Source: Prevotellaceae bacterium UBA4361
Lineage (GTDB): Bacteria; Bacteroidota; Bacteroidia; Bacteroidales; Bacteroidaceae
Direction: 5' to 3'
Assembly (NCBI GenBank): GCA_002393575.1
Contig: DGSN01000023.1
Location: 55,450-119,449, forward strand
DNA length: 64,000 bases
Part shown: positions 1-8,310 of the stretch, piece by piece
Layout of the letters: the number at the start of each line of letters is the position of its first letter
How positions within the stretch are numbered: position 1 is the first letter of the stretch
Notes under the pieces: model-generated
The model's input: only the letters and a program-made list of their open reading frames with translations
The model's database searches: none
What the model was told of the DNA's origin: nothing
Program-made: the position numbers and the translations under genes

Positions 1-330
1 AAACGGCATTTCGTGCAGATGGCGATGGAAGGCAACTGCATCACTTCCACCGAAACGCTGATGAAGCAGTTTCCCATCGCTGTATCGAAGCACACGCGTG
101 TGTCGAGAAACCGTTTCGACTTGGGCTACATGAACCCAGGTGCGGAGAAAACGGTGAACGTGGTGGTGTTGCACTGCGATGAAAACAACCGCCAGGAGCT
201 TTTCCCGCTCAAGTTCAAGGTGGATGAAAAGATGAAGAAAGGTCTTCAGCATATCACAAAAACTATTGAAACCAAAGAAAAAGGCAAGAAAGTGAAGATT
301 CCTATCACGCTGGATGTGGTGATTCGATAG
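1..330 (+). CDS. C-terminal part of an unidentified protein, 5' truncated by the window edge
   Basis: The reading frame is open from base 1 to a TAG at 328-330, so about 109 C-terminal residues are visible and the start lies outside the window. The fragment is basic and soluble-looking (end KGKKVKIPITLDVVIR), with no membrane segment and no motif I recognise. It lies on the same strand as the GH32, permease and fructokinase genes that follow, so it may belong to the same fructan locus. That is inference from position only. The next gene starts 211 bases later across an A-rich spacer. Function unknown. Confidence 0.7.
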   Translation, partial: KRHFVQMAMEGNCITSTETLMKQFPIAVSKHTRVSRNRFDLGYMNPGAEKTVNVVVLHCDENNRQELFPLKFKVDEKMKKGLQHITKTIETKEKGKKVKIPITLDVVIR

Positions 331-483
331 GACGATTGTTGAATTTTTGAAAAAAATTGTTTCATGCAACATTTTTGCGATAAAGAGAAACATAATTTTT
401 ATCGATGAAATCGAAGAAAAACTAAATTTGCGGCTGACAAGAGTAAGTGAAAAGTTTAAGTACAAAAATACAATCAACAGAGT

Positions 484-530
484 ACGAAAACTTAAAAACT
501 TAAAAACTCAAAAACTTATAAACTCAAAAT
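484..530 (+). repeat. A-rich leader repeat (AAACTTAAAAACTC type) before GH32
   Basis: A run of near-identical 10-11 base units of the form AAAACTTAAAAACTCA ends just upstream of the GH32 start at 542. The same kind of tract precedes ribBA (33440-33480), the BI-1 gene (34719-34799) and fkp (55551-55594, opposite strand). Phased A-tracts can bend DNA or serve as an A-rich leader; the role here is not known. Confidence 0.6.
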
Positions 531-541
531 AACCTACTAAT

Positions 542-2239
542 ATGAAACTAACGACTTTGGCAACTCTGTTTGCTTTTTCAATGACAAACCTGACTGCAAC
601 AGCTCAAATTGCAACTCCTCAGCATCTCAGCGATGCACACACGATGTTGCGTGTGAACGCCACGGAGCGTTACCTGCTTCTGCCTGTGGAGGAGAAGGAA
701 GACATCGCCCGCGTGGACATCGTGTGCAATAACAAGGTGGTGAAGGGATTCAATGTGCGACTGGCAGTCGATAAGGTGGATTACCTCGTGCCGCTCGATT
801 TGAGCCAATTCGACAAGAACCTTCTGTTAGATGTCACCTTCCACGGTGACCGCCACAAGACGGGTTCCGTGAAGGAATTTTCTTGCTGGAAGGAAATGAA
901 ACTGTCGAGTACATTCGACACGTCCAATCGCGAACGCTTCCGTCCTGCTTACCACCACACTCCAGCGTGGGGATGGATGAACGACCCTAACGGAATGTTC
1001 TATAAGGATGGCGTTTGGCACCTCTATTTCCAGTTCAACCCCTACGGTTCTCAGTGGGAAAACATGACGTGGGGACACTCCACTTCCACCGACCTCGTTC
1101 ATTGGCAAATGCAGGACGAGGCAATCGCTCCAGATGCGTTGGGCTCCATCTTCAGCGGTAGTGCAGTGGTTGACAAGCAGAACACAGCTGGCTTTGGCAA
1201 AGATGCCATCATCGCCATGTACACTTCGGCTGGTCAGCACCAGACTCAGAGCATCGCATACAGCACAGACAACGGCAAGACTTTCACAAAATATGCTGGC
1301 AATCCAGTCCTCACTTATCCTGCTCCTGATTTCCGCGACCCAAAGGTGTTCTGGCATGAAGCTACGAAGAAGTGGATTGTGGTGTTGGCTGTAGGCCAGG
1401 AAGTGCAGTTCTATTCTTCCAAGAACCTGAAGGAGTGGAGCTTTGAAAGTGCTTTCGGTAAGGAATATGGCAACCACGACGGTGTGTGGGAATGTCCCGA
1501 CTTGCTGAAAATGCCACAAAGCGACAAGTGGGTGCTCCTGCTGAACATCAACCCTGGCGGTCCTTTCGGAGGCAGTGCAACTCAGTATTTCACGGGTAAA
1601 TTCGACGGACACAAGTTCGTATGCGATTCCAAGCCAAGCATGACGAAGTGGATGGACTATGGCAAAGACCACTATGCCACTGTCACATTCTCCAACGCAC
1701 CCGAAGGTCGTTTGGTAGCTCTCGCATGGATGAGCAACTGGCAGTATGCTAATCAAGTGCCAACGAAGCAGTTCCGTTCTGCCAACAGCATTGCACGCGA
1801 CCTCAAGCTCTTCGAAGATGCTGGCGAAAGCTACCTTGCCAGTGTGCCATCGCCTGAATTGCTGGCTGCACGCGGCAAGCAGCTGAAGAAGCCAAGCAGC
1901 ACTTGCGAAATTGTCATCGACCTGAAAGGCAGTGCATCCGTTGAACTGAAGAACGCCAAGGGTGAGAAAGTGGTGATGAACTACGACGAGGCAGCCCGCA
2001 CCTTCAAGATGGATCGCCGACAGAGTGGCGATTGCAGCTTCAGCGAGCAGTTTGCAGCAGAAACCGTTGCGCCTACTCACGGCAGCATCCGTCAGCTTCG
2101 CATCTTCATCGACAAGAGCAGCGTGGAAGCATTCGACAGCGAGGGCAAGATGGTGATGACCAACCTCGTTTTCCCTTCCGATCCTTACAACCAGCTCAAG
2201 GTGAAAGGTGGCAAAGCAAAGATTTATGAAATAAAATAA
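542..2239 (+). CDS. Secreted GH32 fructan hydrolase (levanase/inulinase type) with N-terminal DUF4980-like region
   Basis: 565 aa with a signal peptide ending near ATAQ (residue 22). Residues about 30-125 match the position of the DUF4980 region found before many Bacteroidales GH32 domains. The five-bladed catalytic domain follows from about 137, and a C-terminal beta-sandwich completes the protein. All three GH32 acidic motifs are present: WMNDPNG (nucleophile D148), FRDPK (D266) and WECPD (acid/base E317). The enzyme should cleave fructans or sucrose outside the cytoplasm. The next genes are a sugar permease and a fructokinase, giving a complete path from fructan to fructose-6-phosphate. 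Exo or endo mode and levan or inulin preference cannot be read from the sequence. SusC/D partners are not in the window. Confidence 0.95.
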   Translation: MKLTTLATLFAFSMTNLTATAQIATPQHLSDAHTMLRVNATERYLLLPVEEKEDIARVDIVCNNKVVKGFNVRLAVDKVDYLVPLDLSQFDKNLLLDVTFHGDRHKTGSVKEFSCWKEMKLSSTFDTSNRERFRPAYHHTPAWGWMNDPNGMFYKDGVWHLYFQFNPYGSQWENMTWGHSTSTDLVHWQMQDEAIAPDALGSIFSGSAVVDKQNTAGFGKDAIIAMYTSAGQHQTQSIAYSTDNGKTFTKYAGNPVLTYPAPDFRDPKVFWHEATKKWIVVLAVGQEVQFYSSKNLKEWSFESAFGKEYGNHDGVWECPDLLKMPQSDKWVLLLNINPGGPFGGSATQYFTGKFDGHKFVCDSKPSMTKWMDYGKDHYATVTFSNAPEGRLVALAWMSNWQYANQVPTKQFRSANSIARDLKLFEDAGESYLASVPSPELLAARGKQLKKPSSTCEIVIDLKGSASVELKNAKGEKVVMNYDEAARTFKMDRRQSGDCSFSEQFAAETVAPTHGSIRQLRIFIDKSSVEAFDSEGKMVMTNLVFPSDPYNQLKVKGGKAKIYEIK

Positions 2240-2246
2240 ACAAATA

Positions 2247-2604
2247 GACCCTCCCCCTTGCCCCTCCCTGTCAGGGCGGGGAGAGAATACGTGACTATTC
2301 AGCGAATCATCTTTTTGAGTCGCCTACGGTGAGTTATCGAGTTTACTCGCTTTGCTCGCAAAGAAATCTTTCAAATCTTAACAAATCAAACAAATCCCTA
2401 TGACAAATAAATTTAAAGATTTGACAGATTTTGAATAGATTTGTTGGATTTGGCTACGCCGAGCTAAAGGTTCTGCCCGACAGGGCACTCCTTAATATTA
2501 TTCTCTGAATAGTTGCGCGAATACCAAAACATAATAAATGATGTTAAACAAATAACAAGAGTGACTGCTCCCCGCCCTGACAGGGAGGGGCAAGGGGGAG
2601 GGTC
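2247..2604. repeat. 37-bp perfect inverted repeat (REP-like) enclosing a MITE
   Basis: The 37 bases at 2247-2283 (starting GACCCTCCCCCTTGCCCC) are repeated exactly as the reverse complement at 2568-2604. Each arm also contains a small hairpin (CCCTGTCAGGG). The right arm ends 15 bases before the permease ATG. A related GC-rich element sits 11 bases before the fructokinase ATG (about 4014-4052) and another at 33338-33372. This is the REP-like CCCTCCC/GGGAGGG class; transcripts across it could fold into a long stem. Confidence 0.85.
2291..2516. mobile_element. MITE family A, copy 1 (226 bp)
   Basis: The inverted ends are GTGACTATTCAGCGAAT on the left and the complement of GCAACTATTCAGAGAAT on the right. 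Flanking 8-bp sequences GAGAATAC (2283-2290) and GCGAATAC (2517-2524) look like a target duplication with one mismatch. The interior matches copy 2 at 8541-8714 (AAATCTTTCAAATCTTAACA, TTTGACAGATTTTGAATAGA). No transposase is encoded, so it is non-autonomous. GTAA-type ends with 8-bp duplications are typical of IS66-like elements, but that link is inference. It lies between the GH32 and permease genes. Confidence 0.8.
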
Positions 2605-2618
2605 CAATATGAAATGAT

Positions 2619-3776
2619 ATGAAATCGAACAAGACACTCTACCTCATTCCCGTGATGTTTTGCTTCTTTGCCATGGGATTTGTCGATTTGGTAGGTATAG
2701 CCAGCAACTACGTGAAAGAAGACCTCAACCTGAGTGATTCCGTTGCCAATGTATTCCCTTCGCTTGTGTTCTTCTGGTTCCTCATCTTCTCCGTGCCAAC
2801 GGGCATGTTGATGAACAAGATTGGACGCAAGAAGACCGTGCTCCTGTCGCTCGTCGTGACAGTGGTTTCCCTCTTCCTCCCGCTTCTCGGTGAGAGTTTC
2901 CCTATCATGCTCATTGCCTTCTCCTTCCTGGGCATTGGTAATGCGCTGATGCAGACTTCGCTCAATCCGCTCGTGTCGAGCATCATTGGAGGCTCCAACA
3001 TCGCTTCCACACTCACCTTCGGACAGTTCATCAAGGCGATTGCCTCTTTCCTCGCTCCTTATTTAGCCATGTGGGGAGCAACAAAGGCGATTCCAGCCTT
3101 CGGACTCGACTGGCGCGTGCTTTTCCTCATCTATTTCGTTGTGGGCTTATTGGCAACTGGTTTGCTCTTCGTCACTCCTATCGAGGAGGAGAAGATGGAG
3201 GGAAAGACCTCTTCGTTTGCCGACTGCTTCCGTCTGTTGGGCAAGCCAATCGTGCTGCTTTCCTTCTTTGGCATCATGTGCCACGTGGGTATCGATGTCG
3301 GCACGAATACCACGGCTCCTAAAATCCTCATGGAACGATTGGGAATGACGCTCAACGAAGCCGCTTTTGCCACCAGCCTCTACTTCATCTTCCGTACCGT
3401 TGGTTGTCTCACAGGTTCTTTCTTCCTGCGAGTAATGAAAACCAAGGTGTTCTTCATCATCAGCGTCTTGATGATGGCAGTGAGCATGGCTCTCATGTTC
3501 GGAGGCAGCACGAAAGCCGTTCTCTACACAGCCATCGCGCTTGTGGGCTATGGCAATAGCAACATCTTCTCGATGGTCTTCTCCCAGGCACTCCTTTCTG
3601 TTCCTGACAAGCAGAACGAAGTGAGCGGACTGATGATTATGGGACTCTTCGGTGGAACCATCTTCCCGCTCTTCATGGGCTTCATGAGCGATGCGATGGG
3701 ACAGGCTGGTGCTGTGGCAGTCATGGCAGTCGGCGTTGTCTATCTCATCACTTACATCAAGCAGGTAAAGCAATAA
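2619..3776 (+). CDS. MFS sugar permease (FucP/GluP-like, probable fructose transporter)
   Basis: 385 aa with about 12 hydrophobic segments and no signal peptide, so an inner-membrane transporter. The cytoplasmic loop after helix 2 carries the MFS signature MNKIGRKKT (around residues 66-74). The overall pattern (MFCFFAMGFVDLVGIA at the start, GLFGGTIFPLFMGFMSD near the end) fits the sugar:proton symporters related to FucP and GluP. Placed between a fructan hydrolase and a fructokinase on the same strand, it most likely imports fructose; the substrate is inferred from context. The ATG at 2619 follows the REP arm by 15 bases, and an upstream ATG at 2610 is out of frame. Confidence 0.9.
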   Translation: MKSNKTLYLIPVMFCFFAMGFVDLVGIASNYVKEDLNLSDSVANVFPSLVFFWFLIFSVPTGMLMNKIGRKKTVLLSLVVTVVSLFLPLLGESFPIMLIAFSFLGIGNALMQTSLNPLVSSIIGGSNIASTLTFGQFIKAIASFLAPYLAMWGATKAIPAFGLDWRVLFLIYFVVGLLATGLLFVTPIEEEKMEGKTSSFADCFRLLGKPIVLLSFFGIMCHVGIDVGTNTTAPKILMERLGMTLNEAAFATSLYFIFRTVGCLTGSFFLRVMKTKVFFIISVLMMAVSMALMFGGSTKAVLYTAIALVGYGNSNIFSMVFSQALLSVPDKQNEVSGLMIMGLFGGTIFPLFMGFMSDAMGQAGAVAVMAVGVVYLITYIKQVKQ

Positions 3777-3787
3777 TGCTATTTTGC

Positions 3788-3950
3788 AACCACGAATTTC
3801 ACGAATTAAACGAATTTTAGCTCAGCATTAGCCAATTATTGATTTAAATTTTCTCTGATTTCACTAATTTGAAAAATGCCAGCATTTTTATTCGTGAAAT
3901 ATGATTATATAATCCTAAAATCATTCGTTGAATTCGTGTAATTAGTGGTT
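3788..3950. repeat. CACGAATT inverted repeat, 28-bp arms
   Basis: AACCACGAATTTCACGAATT at 3788 onward (arm 3788-3815) is mirrored by 3923-3950 with 25 of 28 positions paired. The elements are AT-rich and gene-free and lie between the permease and fructokinase. The 116-bp tandem units at 8311-8812 have a similar ACGATTAATTCG flavour. No coding content. Confidence 0.7.
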
Positions 3951-4062
3951 GAAAATATCCTAACTTATTTCATTTTTACTAAATCAAAATTATTAACCCA
4001 TTAACATAGTGACTACTCTCCTCCCTCACAGGGAGGGGTGGGGAGAGGGTCCTTCATTAAAT

Positions 4063-4941
4063 ATGAAAAGATATATCGTAGGTCTGGGTGAGGCACTTTG
4101 GGATTGCCTTCCAGAAGGAAAACAACTTGGTGGCGCACCAGCAAACTTCGCTTTCCACGCTGGTCAGTTTGGTAACGACACAATCGCCATCAGTGCATTA
4201 GGAGAAGACGCGTTGGCAGATGAAACCATCGCCGCGCTCGAAGCCAACAAACTCAACTATCTCATGCCTCGCGTACCTTATCCAACAGGTACGGTGCAGG
4301 TGACACTCGACGAACAGGGAGTGCCATGCTACGACATCTGCGAAGGCGTGGCTTGGGACAACATTCCTTTCACGCCTGAAATGGAAGAAATCGCTCGTTC
4401 TTGCAAGGCTGTCTGCTGGGGTTCCCTTGCTCAGCGCAATGACGTTACACGCGGCACTATCCAAAAGTTCCTCGATGCCACTCCAGCCGACTGCGTGAAG
4501 ATTTTCGACATCAACCTTCGTCAGCACTTCTATTCGAAGGAAGTGATTGAAGCATCCTTCCAGAAGTGCAACATCCTGAAGATTAACGACGAGGAACTGG
4601 TCATCATCGAGCGTATGTTCAACCTCGCTGGCCTCGACCTCGAAAAGCAGTGCCGTCACCTCATCGACACCTACAAGCTCGACATCCTCGTCCTCACTTG
4701 TGGCACGAACGGCAGCTACGTATTCACAGCCGACAAGAAGTCCTTCCAGCCAACGCCAAAGGTGACAGTTGCCGACACTGTAGGAGCAGGAGACTCCTTC
4801 ACAGGCAGTTTCTGTGCAGCCGTACTCAAGGGCAAGCCAATCGAAGAGGCACACAAGCTCGCTGTTGAAGTGTCAGCCTACATCTGCACACAAAACGGTG
4901 CCATGCCTATCCTGCCTGACACCATCCTCCAGAAGTTCTAA
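4063..4941 (+). CDS. Fructokinase, PfkB family
   Basis: 292 aa from the ATG at 4063. An in-frame start 54 bases upstream (4009) would translate the GC-rich REP element into a non-conserved leader, so it is rejected. The N-terminus GLGEALWDCLPEGKQLGGAP carries the sugar-binding PfkB pattern. The C-terminal signature DTVGAGDSFTGSF holds the anion hole and the catalytic aspartate (GAGD). The enzyme phosphorylates cytoplasmic fructose with ATP to fructose-6-phosphate. It completes the pathway begun by GH32 and the permease. A hairpin terminator follows at 5028. Confidence 0.93.
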   Translation: MKRYIVGLGEALWDCLPEGKQLGGAPANFAFHAGQFGNDTIAISALGEDALADETIAALEANKLNYLMPRVPYPTGTVQVTLDEQGVPCYDICEGVAWDNIPFTPEMEEIARSCKAVCWGSLAQRNDVTRGTIQKFLDATPADCVKIFDINLRQHFYSKEVIEASFQKCNILKINDEELVIIERMFNLAGLDLEKQCRHLIDTYKLDILVLTCGTNGSYVFTADKKSFQPTPKVTVADTVGAGDSFTGSFCAAVLKGKPIEEAHKLAVEVSAYICTQNGAMPILPDTILQKF

Positions 4942-5027
4942 CACATATACACAAAGCGAATCATCATTTGTGTAAGGTTATAAATATTAGTATAGGTTAG
5001 TTCAAATCCAAAATGGATTGTTTTCAG

Positions 5028-5058
5028 GTCCGCTGTCTGTGAAGATAGCGGACTTTTT
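5028..5058 (+). terminator. Rho-independent terminator after fructokinase
   Basis: GTCCGCT (5028-5034) pairs with AGCGGAC (5047-5053) and is followed by TTTTT. It lies 87 bases after the fructokinase stop and ends the fructan operon. Confidence 0.8.
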
Positions 5059-5157
5059 AGTGCAAAAGATTAATCTTCCCTCAAAATTATTAAAAAAACA
5101 TGGAATTATTATCAGAAAATCATTATCTTCGCACACGTAATCATAAAATAGGCAGTG

Positions 5158-5781
5158 ATGGAAGAAAGCATGACAGACTATTGGCTTGACCTTGTTGATT
5201 ATGACGTCGACACAGCTGAGGCTATGTATCAAACTGGTCGTTGGCTCTATGTGGCTTTTATGTGTCACCAAGTCATAGAAAAAGTGCTGAAAGCATATTG
5301 GTGTTTCAAACGTGACGATGACCCACCATATACTCACAACCATCGTCGTATTGCTGAAGGTACAGGTATATGGAATACGTGAGTTCGATATAACAAAAGA
5401 TGTTCTTTTGTAGTGCCTCTACGAGGCAGAAATCTTACAAATCTATTCAAAATCTCTCAAAATTTCATTCATATTTGTAAGATTTGAGAAGATTTGTGAG
5501 ATTTCTCGCGAAGCGACTCCTTATACCGAACTGACGTATGGAATAAATTGACCGAAGAGCAACGTGATTTTATTGAAAATATGGCTTCCTACAATATTGA
5601 AGGAAGATACCCAAGATATAAGGCTGAACTGTCAAAACGCATGAGTCCTGATTTCTGCCGACGAATGATTGATGAAACAAAACAGATACAACTATGGATA
5701 AGAAAGCAGTGCTTAGTCAAGAAGAAGCCCTCGACCTCGTCCGAAACTACAAACGAGTCATCGGAGACCGATTCGGAGTAG
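5158..5781 (+). pseudogene. HEPN-domain toxin gene (HepT-like), interrupted by MITE B
   Basis: The first part (5158-5375) encodes MEESMTDYWLDLVDYDVDTA and a HEPN helix pair ending THNHRRIAEGTGIWN. A TGA at 5380 inside the MITE then stops it. Coding resumes in the same frame at 5542 after the element (KLTEEQRDFIENMASYNIEG..., to 5781). Removing bases 5376-5543 (element plus one TGGAA duplicate) restores one open HEPN frame through GIWNKLTEEQRDF. The 3' end overlaps the MNT gene by 88 bases and reads into a Ser/Thr/Glu tail, so the original stop may also have changed. In intact pairs HEPN is usually an RNase toxin. No strict R-x4-6-H motif is visible here. The first codon could also be GTG at 5155 or ATG at 5170. 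Confidence 0.85.
5376..5538. mobile_element. MITE family B, copy 1 (163 bp), inserted in the HEPN gene
   Basis: The inverted ends are TACGTGAGTTCGATATAA and the complement of TACGTCAGTTCGGTATAA. The element is flanked by perfect 5-bp duplications TGGAA (5371-5375 and 5539-5543). It carries no ORF. The second copy at 9123-9285 has the same length and the same ends but a different duplication, which fixes the boundaries. Confidence 0.9.
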
Positions 5782-6014
5782 AACCACAAGTCATGATGTT
5801 TGGTTCGTACTCCAAGGGCTGTGCCAATTCTGACAGTGACATTGATGTAGCAGTCATTGTACCGAAGATTGAGGAAGGCAAACTGTTCGAATGGTCGAAA
5901 AGTCTGTGGCATGACATTGACAAAGTGAGCGTTCTCATTGAACCAATTCTAATGGAAGCTCATGAGAATTCTCCTCTATATCGTGATGTGATGCGAACGG
6001 GCATCGCTGTATAA
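5694..6014 (+). CDS. MNT-domain nucleotidyltransferase, antitoxin of the HEPN/MNT pair
   Basis: 106 aa. The minimal nucleotidyltransferase signature GSx10DxD is exact: G37 S38, then D49 and D51 in GSYSKGCANSDSDID. MNT antitoxins of this class neutralise the HEPN partner by adding nucleotides to it, as known for MntA/HepT. The gene overlaps the end of the HEPN gene by 88 bases, an unusually long overlap. Because the partner is broken by a MITE, this antitoxin is probably an orphan. A bidirectional terminator follows. Confidence 0.9.
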   Translation: MDKKAVLSQEEALDLVRNYKRVIGDRFGVEPQVMMFGSYSKGCANSDSDIDVAVIVPKIEEGKLFEWSKSLWHDIDKVSVLIEPILMEAHENSPLYRDVMRTGIAV

Positions 6015-6054
6015 ATCATTTTCCCTAATCGGAACAATAACTTCCTTGCATGAA

Positions 6055-6089
6055 AAAAGTCGAGCACCTGCTATGAGATGCTCGACTTT
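6055..6089. terminator. Bidirectional hairpin terminator
   Basis: AAAAGTCGAGCA (6055-6066) pairs with TGCTCGACTTT (6079-6089) with A- and T-tracts on both sides. It separates the MNT gene (+) from the small peptide gene (-). Confidence 0.85.
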
Positions 6090-6148
6090 CGTATTATATA
6101 TTAAGGTGTAAAACCTTAATCGTTTTCCGTTCTTTTTTGATGGAGTGA

Positions 6149-6328
6149 TTACCAGAGACCGTCTTCCCACTCGTTGCGAGACTTGGCTGATGGATCCTGA
6201 GTACCTTCTTTGTCAAGGCCACCATAGCCGATGCCTTGTCCTGGTGCAGTAACACCACTCTGTGCAATGATTGTTCCCAATGTCAACTCATCCATTGACA
6301 TAATTGGAGCTATATAGTTCTTTTTCAT
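6149..6328 (-). CDS. Small 59-aa protein of unknown function
   Basis: Starts ATG at 6328 and stops TAA at 6149. The N-terminus reads MKKNYIAPIMSMDEL and the C-terminus is glycine-rich, then polar (GIGYGGLDKEGTQDPSAKSR). It ends in an acidic/aromatic NEWEDGLW. The MKKxYIxP start followed by a Gly-rich middle is a layout I associate with short unannotated Bacteroidales peptides encoded next to surface-protein genes. It lies 20 bases after the stop of the 412-aa gene at 6349 on the same strand, so the two may share a transcript ending at 6055-6089. No function is assigned. Confidence 0.6.
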   Translation of the reverse strand: MKKNYIAPIMSMDELTLGTIIAQSGVTAPGQGIGYGGLDKEGTQDPSAKSRNEWEDGLW

Positions 6329-6348
6329 ATTCTTATCGGGTTTAAAAG

Positions 6349-7587
6349 TTATTTAACAATTTTCTTACCGTTTACAATGTAGATACCCTTGTTGAGACGA
6401 TTCATATCGTTACCCATCTTGATACCATTTACACTGAAAATCTCGTTGTTAGACTTAACCAAGTCGATGTTAGAGATAGCAGTGGTACCATCTACTGTCA
6501 AGTTAATCTTAACAGGTGCTTCTTCGTAGTATGCATCCAATACATCGCGCAATTCGAAGTAACCACGGAAGCCCTTCATATTGGTTGTACCTACTGAATA
6601 CCAGAACTTATTGCCACTCAAGAACAGGTTCTCTTCTGGAACTACTGTTGTTGTGTATGTACCATAGAATGTACCCTTAGTCTTAGCCTTACCTACAACG
6701 AACTCAGGAGCTTCTTCTGGTTCGATTGTTACACCATCCACTCTGAAGCTTTCGATGTCAGAACCAACCTTGATAATGTAAGGGTGATTTGCTTCCATTG
6801 CATCTACGCTATTGAATTCAAGTGTAATGCCTGCAACATCGTAAGTATCATCACTTTCAGATGTCCAGCTTGCAAAGTCTGCGATTTCTGCACTGCCGAA
6901 TGCTTCTGCAATCTGATTTGCATCCATTGCAAATGGCAAGCAGATTGTGCTCCATTCGCCACCCTTGATAGTGCGATGAACAACTACATTTGTGTTCTCT
7001 GCAGCAACAGGGATTTCTGTTGCAGTATCATACAAATCAACTGCGTCTGTAACAGTGATTTTACACACAATAGGGTCTAACCAAAAGTCTTCAACTACTT
7101 CACTGCCATCTGTTAAAACACCTCCAATTTTTACATCGTGGATTGTAATAGCATATTCACCCAAAGGCATGTCTGGATTAACAGTAATTTTAACATAACC
7201 CAAAATATCATCTCCAGCAAAGATGCCTTTTTCCTCTACAACTGTTGAAGCAAATGTTGTTCTATTTACGGCGAAAATATCAAGTTGGTAGCTCGAACTA
7301 TTTTTATCAAAACGATTTGGGTTTAATCCTCCAGTTCTTATTTGATCTTGATCCTCAACAACTGCAATCAAATCGCTTGGAAAATCCCAATTACCTTGTA
7401 CTCCTTTAACAGCCCATTTGGTCTTTAAATAAAGGGGAATAGTTGCTTCTTCTCCAGGTCTAACCACGGGATTGTCAAAATAAACAGCGTAATCCATGCC
7501 AGAAACATCTGTCACTTCCACTTGTGCGCGTGCTATACCAATGCTGAATATAGCAAGCAGAAATAGTAATCCTTTTTTCATAATCAT
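6349..7587 (-). CDS. Secreted protein with cohesin-like N-terminus and C-terminal sorting-type tail
   Basis: 412 aa with a signal peptide (MIMKKGLLFLLAIFSIGIAR, cut near AQ). Residues about 30-165 form a beta-rich domain whose layout (VVRPGEEATIPLYLKT, GVQGNWDFP, GYVKITVNPDMPLGEY) resembles a cohesin or related Ig-like fold; this is weak, pattern-level evidence. The middle contains GGEWSTICLPFAMD, common in Bacteroidales surface proteins. The C-terminus (FSVNGIKMG..., GIYIVNGKKIVK) is like type 9 secretion or anchoring tails. It lies just downstream of a double-dockerin gene on the same strand, so a cohesin-dockerin pair is possible but unproven. An alternative ATG is at 7581. Confidence 0.75.
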   Translation of the reverse strand: MIMKKGLLFLLAIFSIGIARAQVEVTDVSGMDYAVYFDNPVVRPGEEATIPLYLKTKWAVKGVQGNWDFPSDLIAVVEDQDQIRTGGLNPNRFDKNSSSYQLDIFAVNRTTFASTVVEEKGIFAGDDILGYVKITVNPDMPLGEYAITIHDVKIGGVLTDGSEVVEDFWLDPIVCKITVTDAVDLYDTATEIPVAAENTNVVVHRTIKGGEWSTICLPFAMDANQIAEAFGSAEIADFASWTSESDDTYDVAGITLEFNSVDAMEANHPYIIKVGSDIESFRVDGVTIEPEEAPEFVVGKAKTKGTFYGTYTTTVVPEENLFLSGNKFWYSVGTTNMKGFRGYFELRDVLDAYYEEAPVKINLTVDGTTAISNIDLVKSNNEIFSVNGIKMGNDMNRLNKGIYIVNGKKIVK

Positions 7588-7631
7588 TTGTTTTTAAGTT
7601 ATTAATAATTTGTTTTATAGTTATCTAATTT

Positions 7632-8060
7632 CTATCTTTTCTGTTTCACTTGCGCTTCGGCTGCATTGCCTTCGCTGACTCTGATTATCTTTTCGCCATT
7701 CAATACCATGTTGACAACTCCTACCACGTCGCTGATATCGACCGCATTGTCCTTGTTGATGTCGGCATTCAGCACTTGGAATGTGCCCGTAGTCGTTCCT
7801 CCGTTGAGAACGTGATTCACTATCGCTACCACGTCGCTGATGTCAACCACCTTGTCTTCGTTTGCGTCACCATAGTATTCCGTGCCGATGGGGATGATAA
7901 TAGTATCGTCGTTAGTTGTCTTGATGGTTGCGGAAGAAGTTGCTTTCGCTGGGATGACTCCCTCAGGCCCGTTAGCAAATGGTGCGTCAACATCATCTGT
8001 TGCATTTGCCGTCAACATCGCTGCAAGCAAAAAACCAGTTGTGATGAGTTTTTTCTTCAT
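7632..8060 (-). CDS. Secreted double-dockerin (type I-like) protein
   Basis: 142 aa with a signal peptide (cut after about TANA). Residues about 62-85 (YGDANEDKVVDISDVVAIVN) and 97-122 (NADINKDNAVDISDVVGVVN) are two dockerin repeats, each with the D-x-N-x-D-x-x-V-D-x-x-D calcium-loop pattern and following helix. The rest is a short Thr/Ala-rich linker and a basic tail. There is no catalytic domain, so the protein is essentially an exported dockerin pair. It precedes the cohesin-like gene by 44 bases on the same strand. Dockerin-like modules recur at 29365-31064. Confidence is high for the modules, low for any cellulosome-type function. Confidence 0.88.
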   Translation of the reverse strand: MKKKLITTGFLLAAMLTANATDDVDAPFANGPEGVIPAKATSSATIKTTNDDTIIIPIGTEYYGDANEDKVVDISDVVAIVNHVLNGGTTTGTFQVLNADINKDNAVDISDVVGVVNMVLNGEKIIRVSEGNAAEAQVKQKR

Positions 8061-8310
8061 TCCGTTCCGTTTTCACGATTAGAAGATGTTCGATTCTGGA
8101 GTATCTCCTCTTTTTGACTTCTTGTGTTAAGACAAGTGTTCAAACACGAATAATTATTCTTATCGCTGCAAATTTAATAAAAACTATTGAATGGGAACAA
8201 AAAATTATGCTTTTTTTTATGTGTAATGAACAAATTTCTCTAAAAAATGAACTCTTTGTATAAAAATGCCCCAAGCGTATGTCAAGAAACGGCTCTCCTT
8301 ATTTATATAG

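Noticed and set aside
347..532. 61-codon ORF before the GH32 gene
   Set aside because: It is a translation of AT-rich DNA and the A-rich leader repeat (Lys/Asn-rich), with no start context and no motif.
827..2080. 417-codon ORF opposite the GH32 gene
   Set aside because: Fully inside the reverse strand of a gene with all catalytic motifs; no independent evidence.
4009..4062. Upstream start for fructokinase
   Set aside because: The extra 18 residues would come from a REP-like hairpin; the PfkB domain begins right after ATG 4063.
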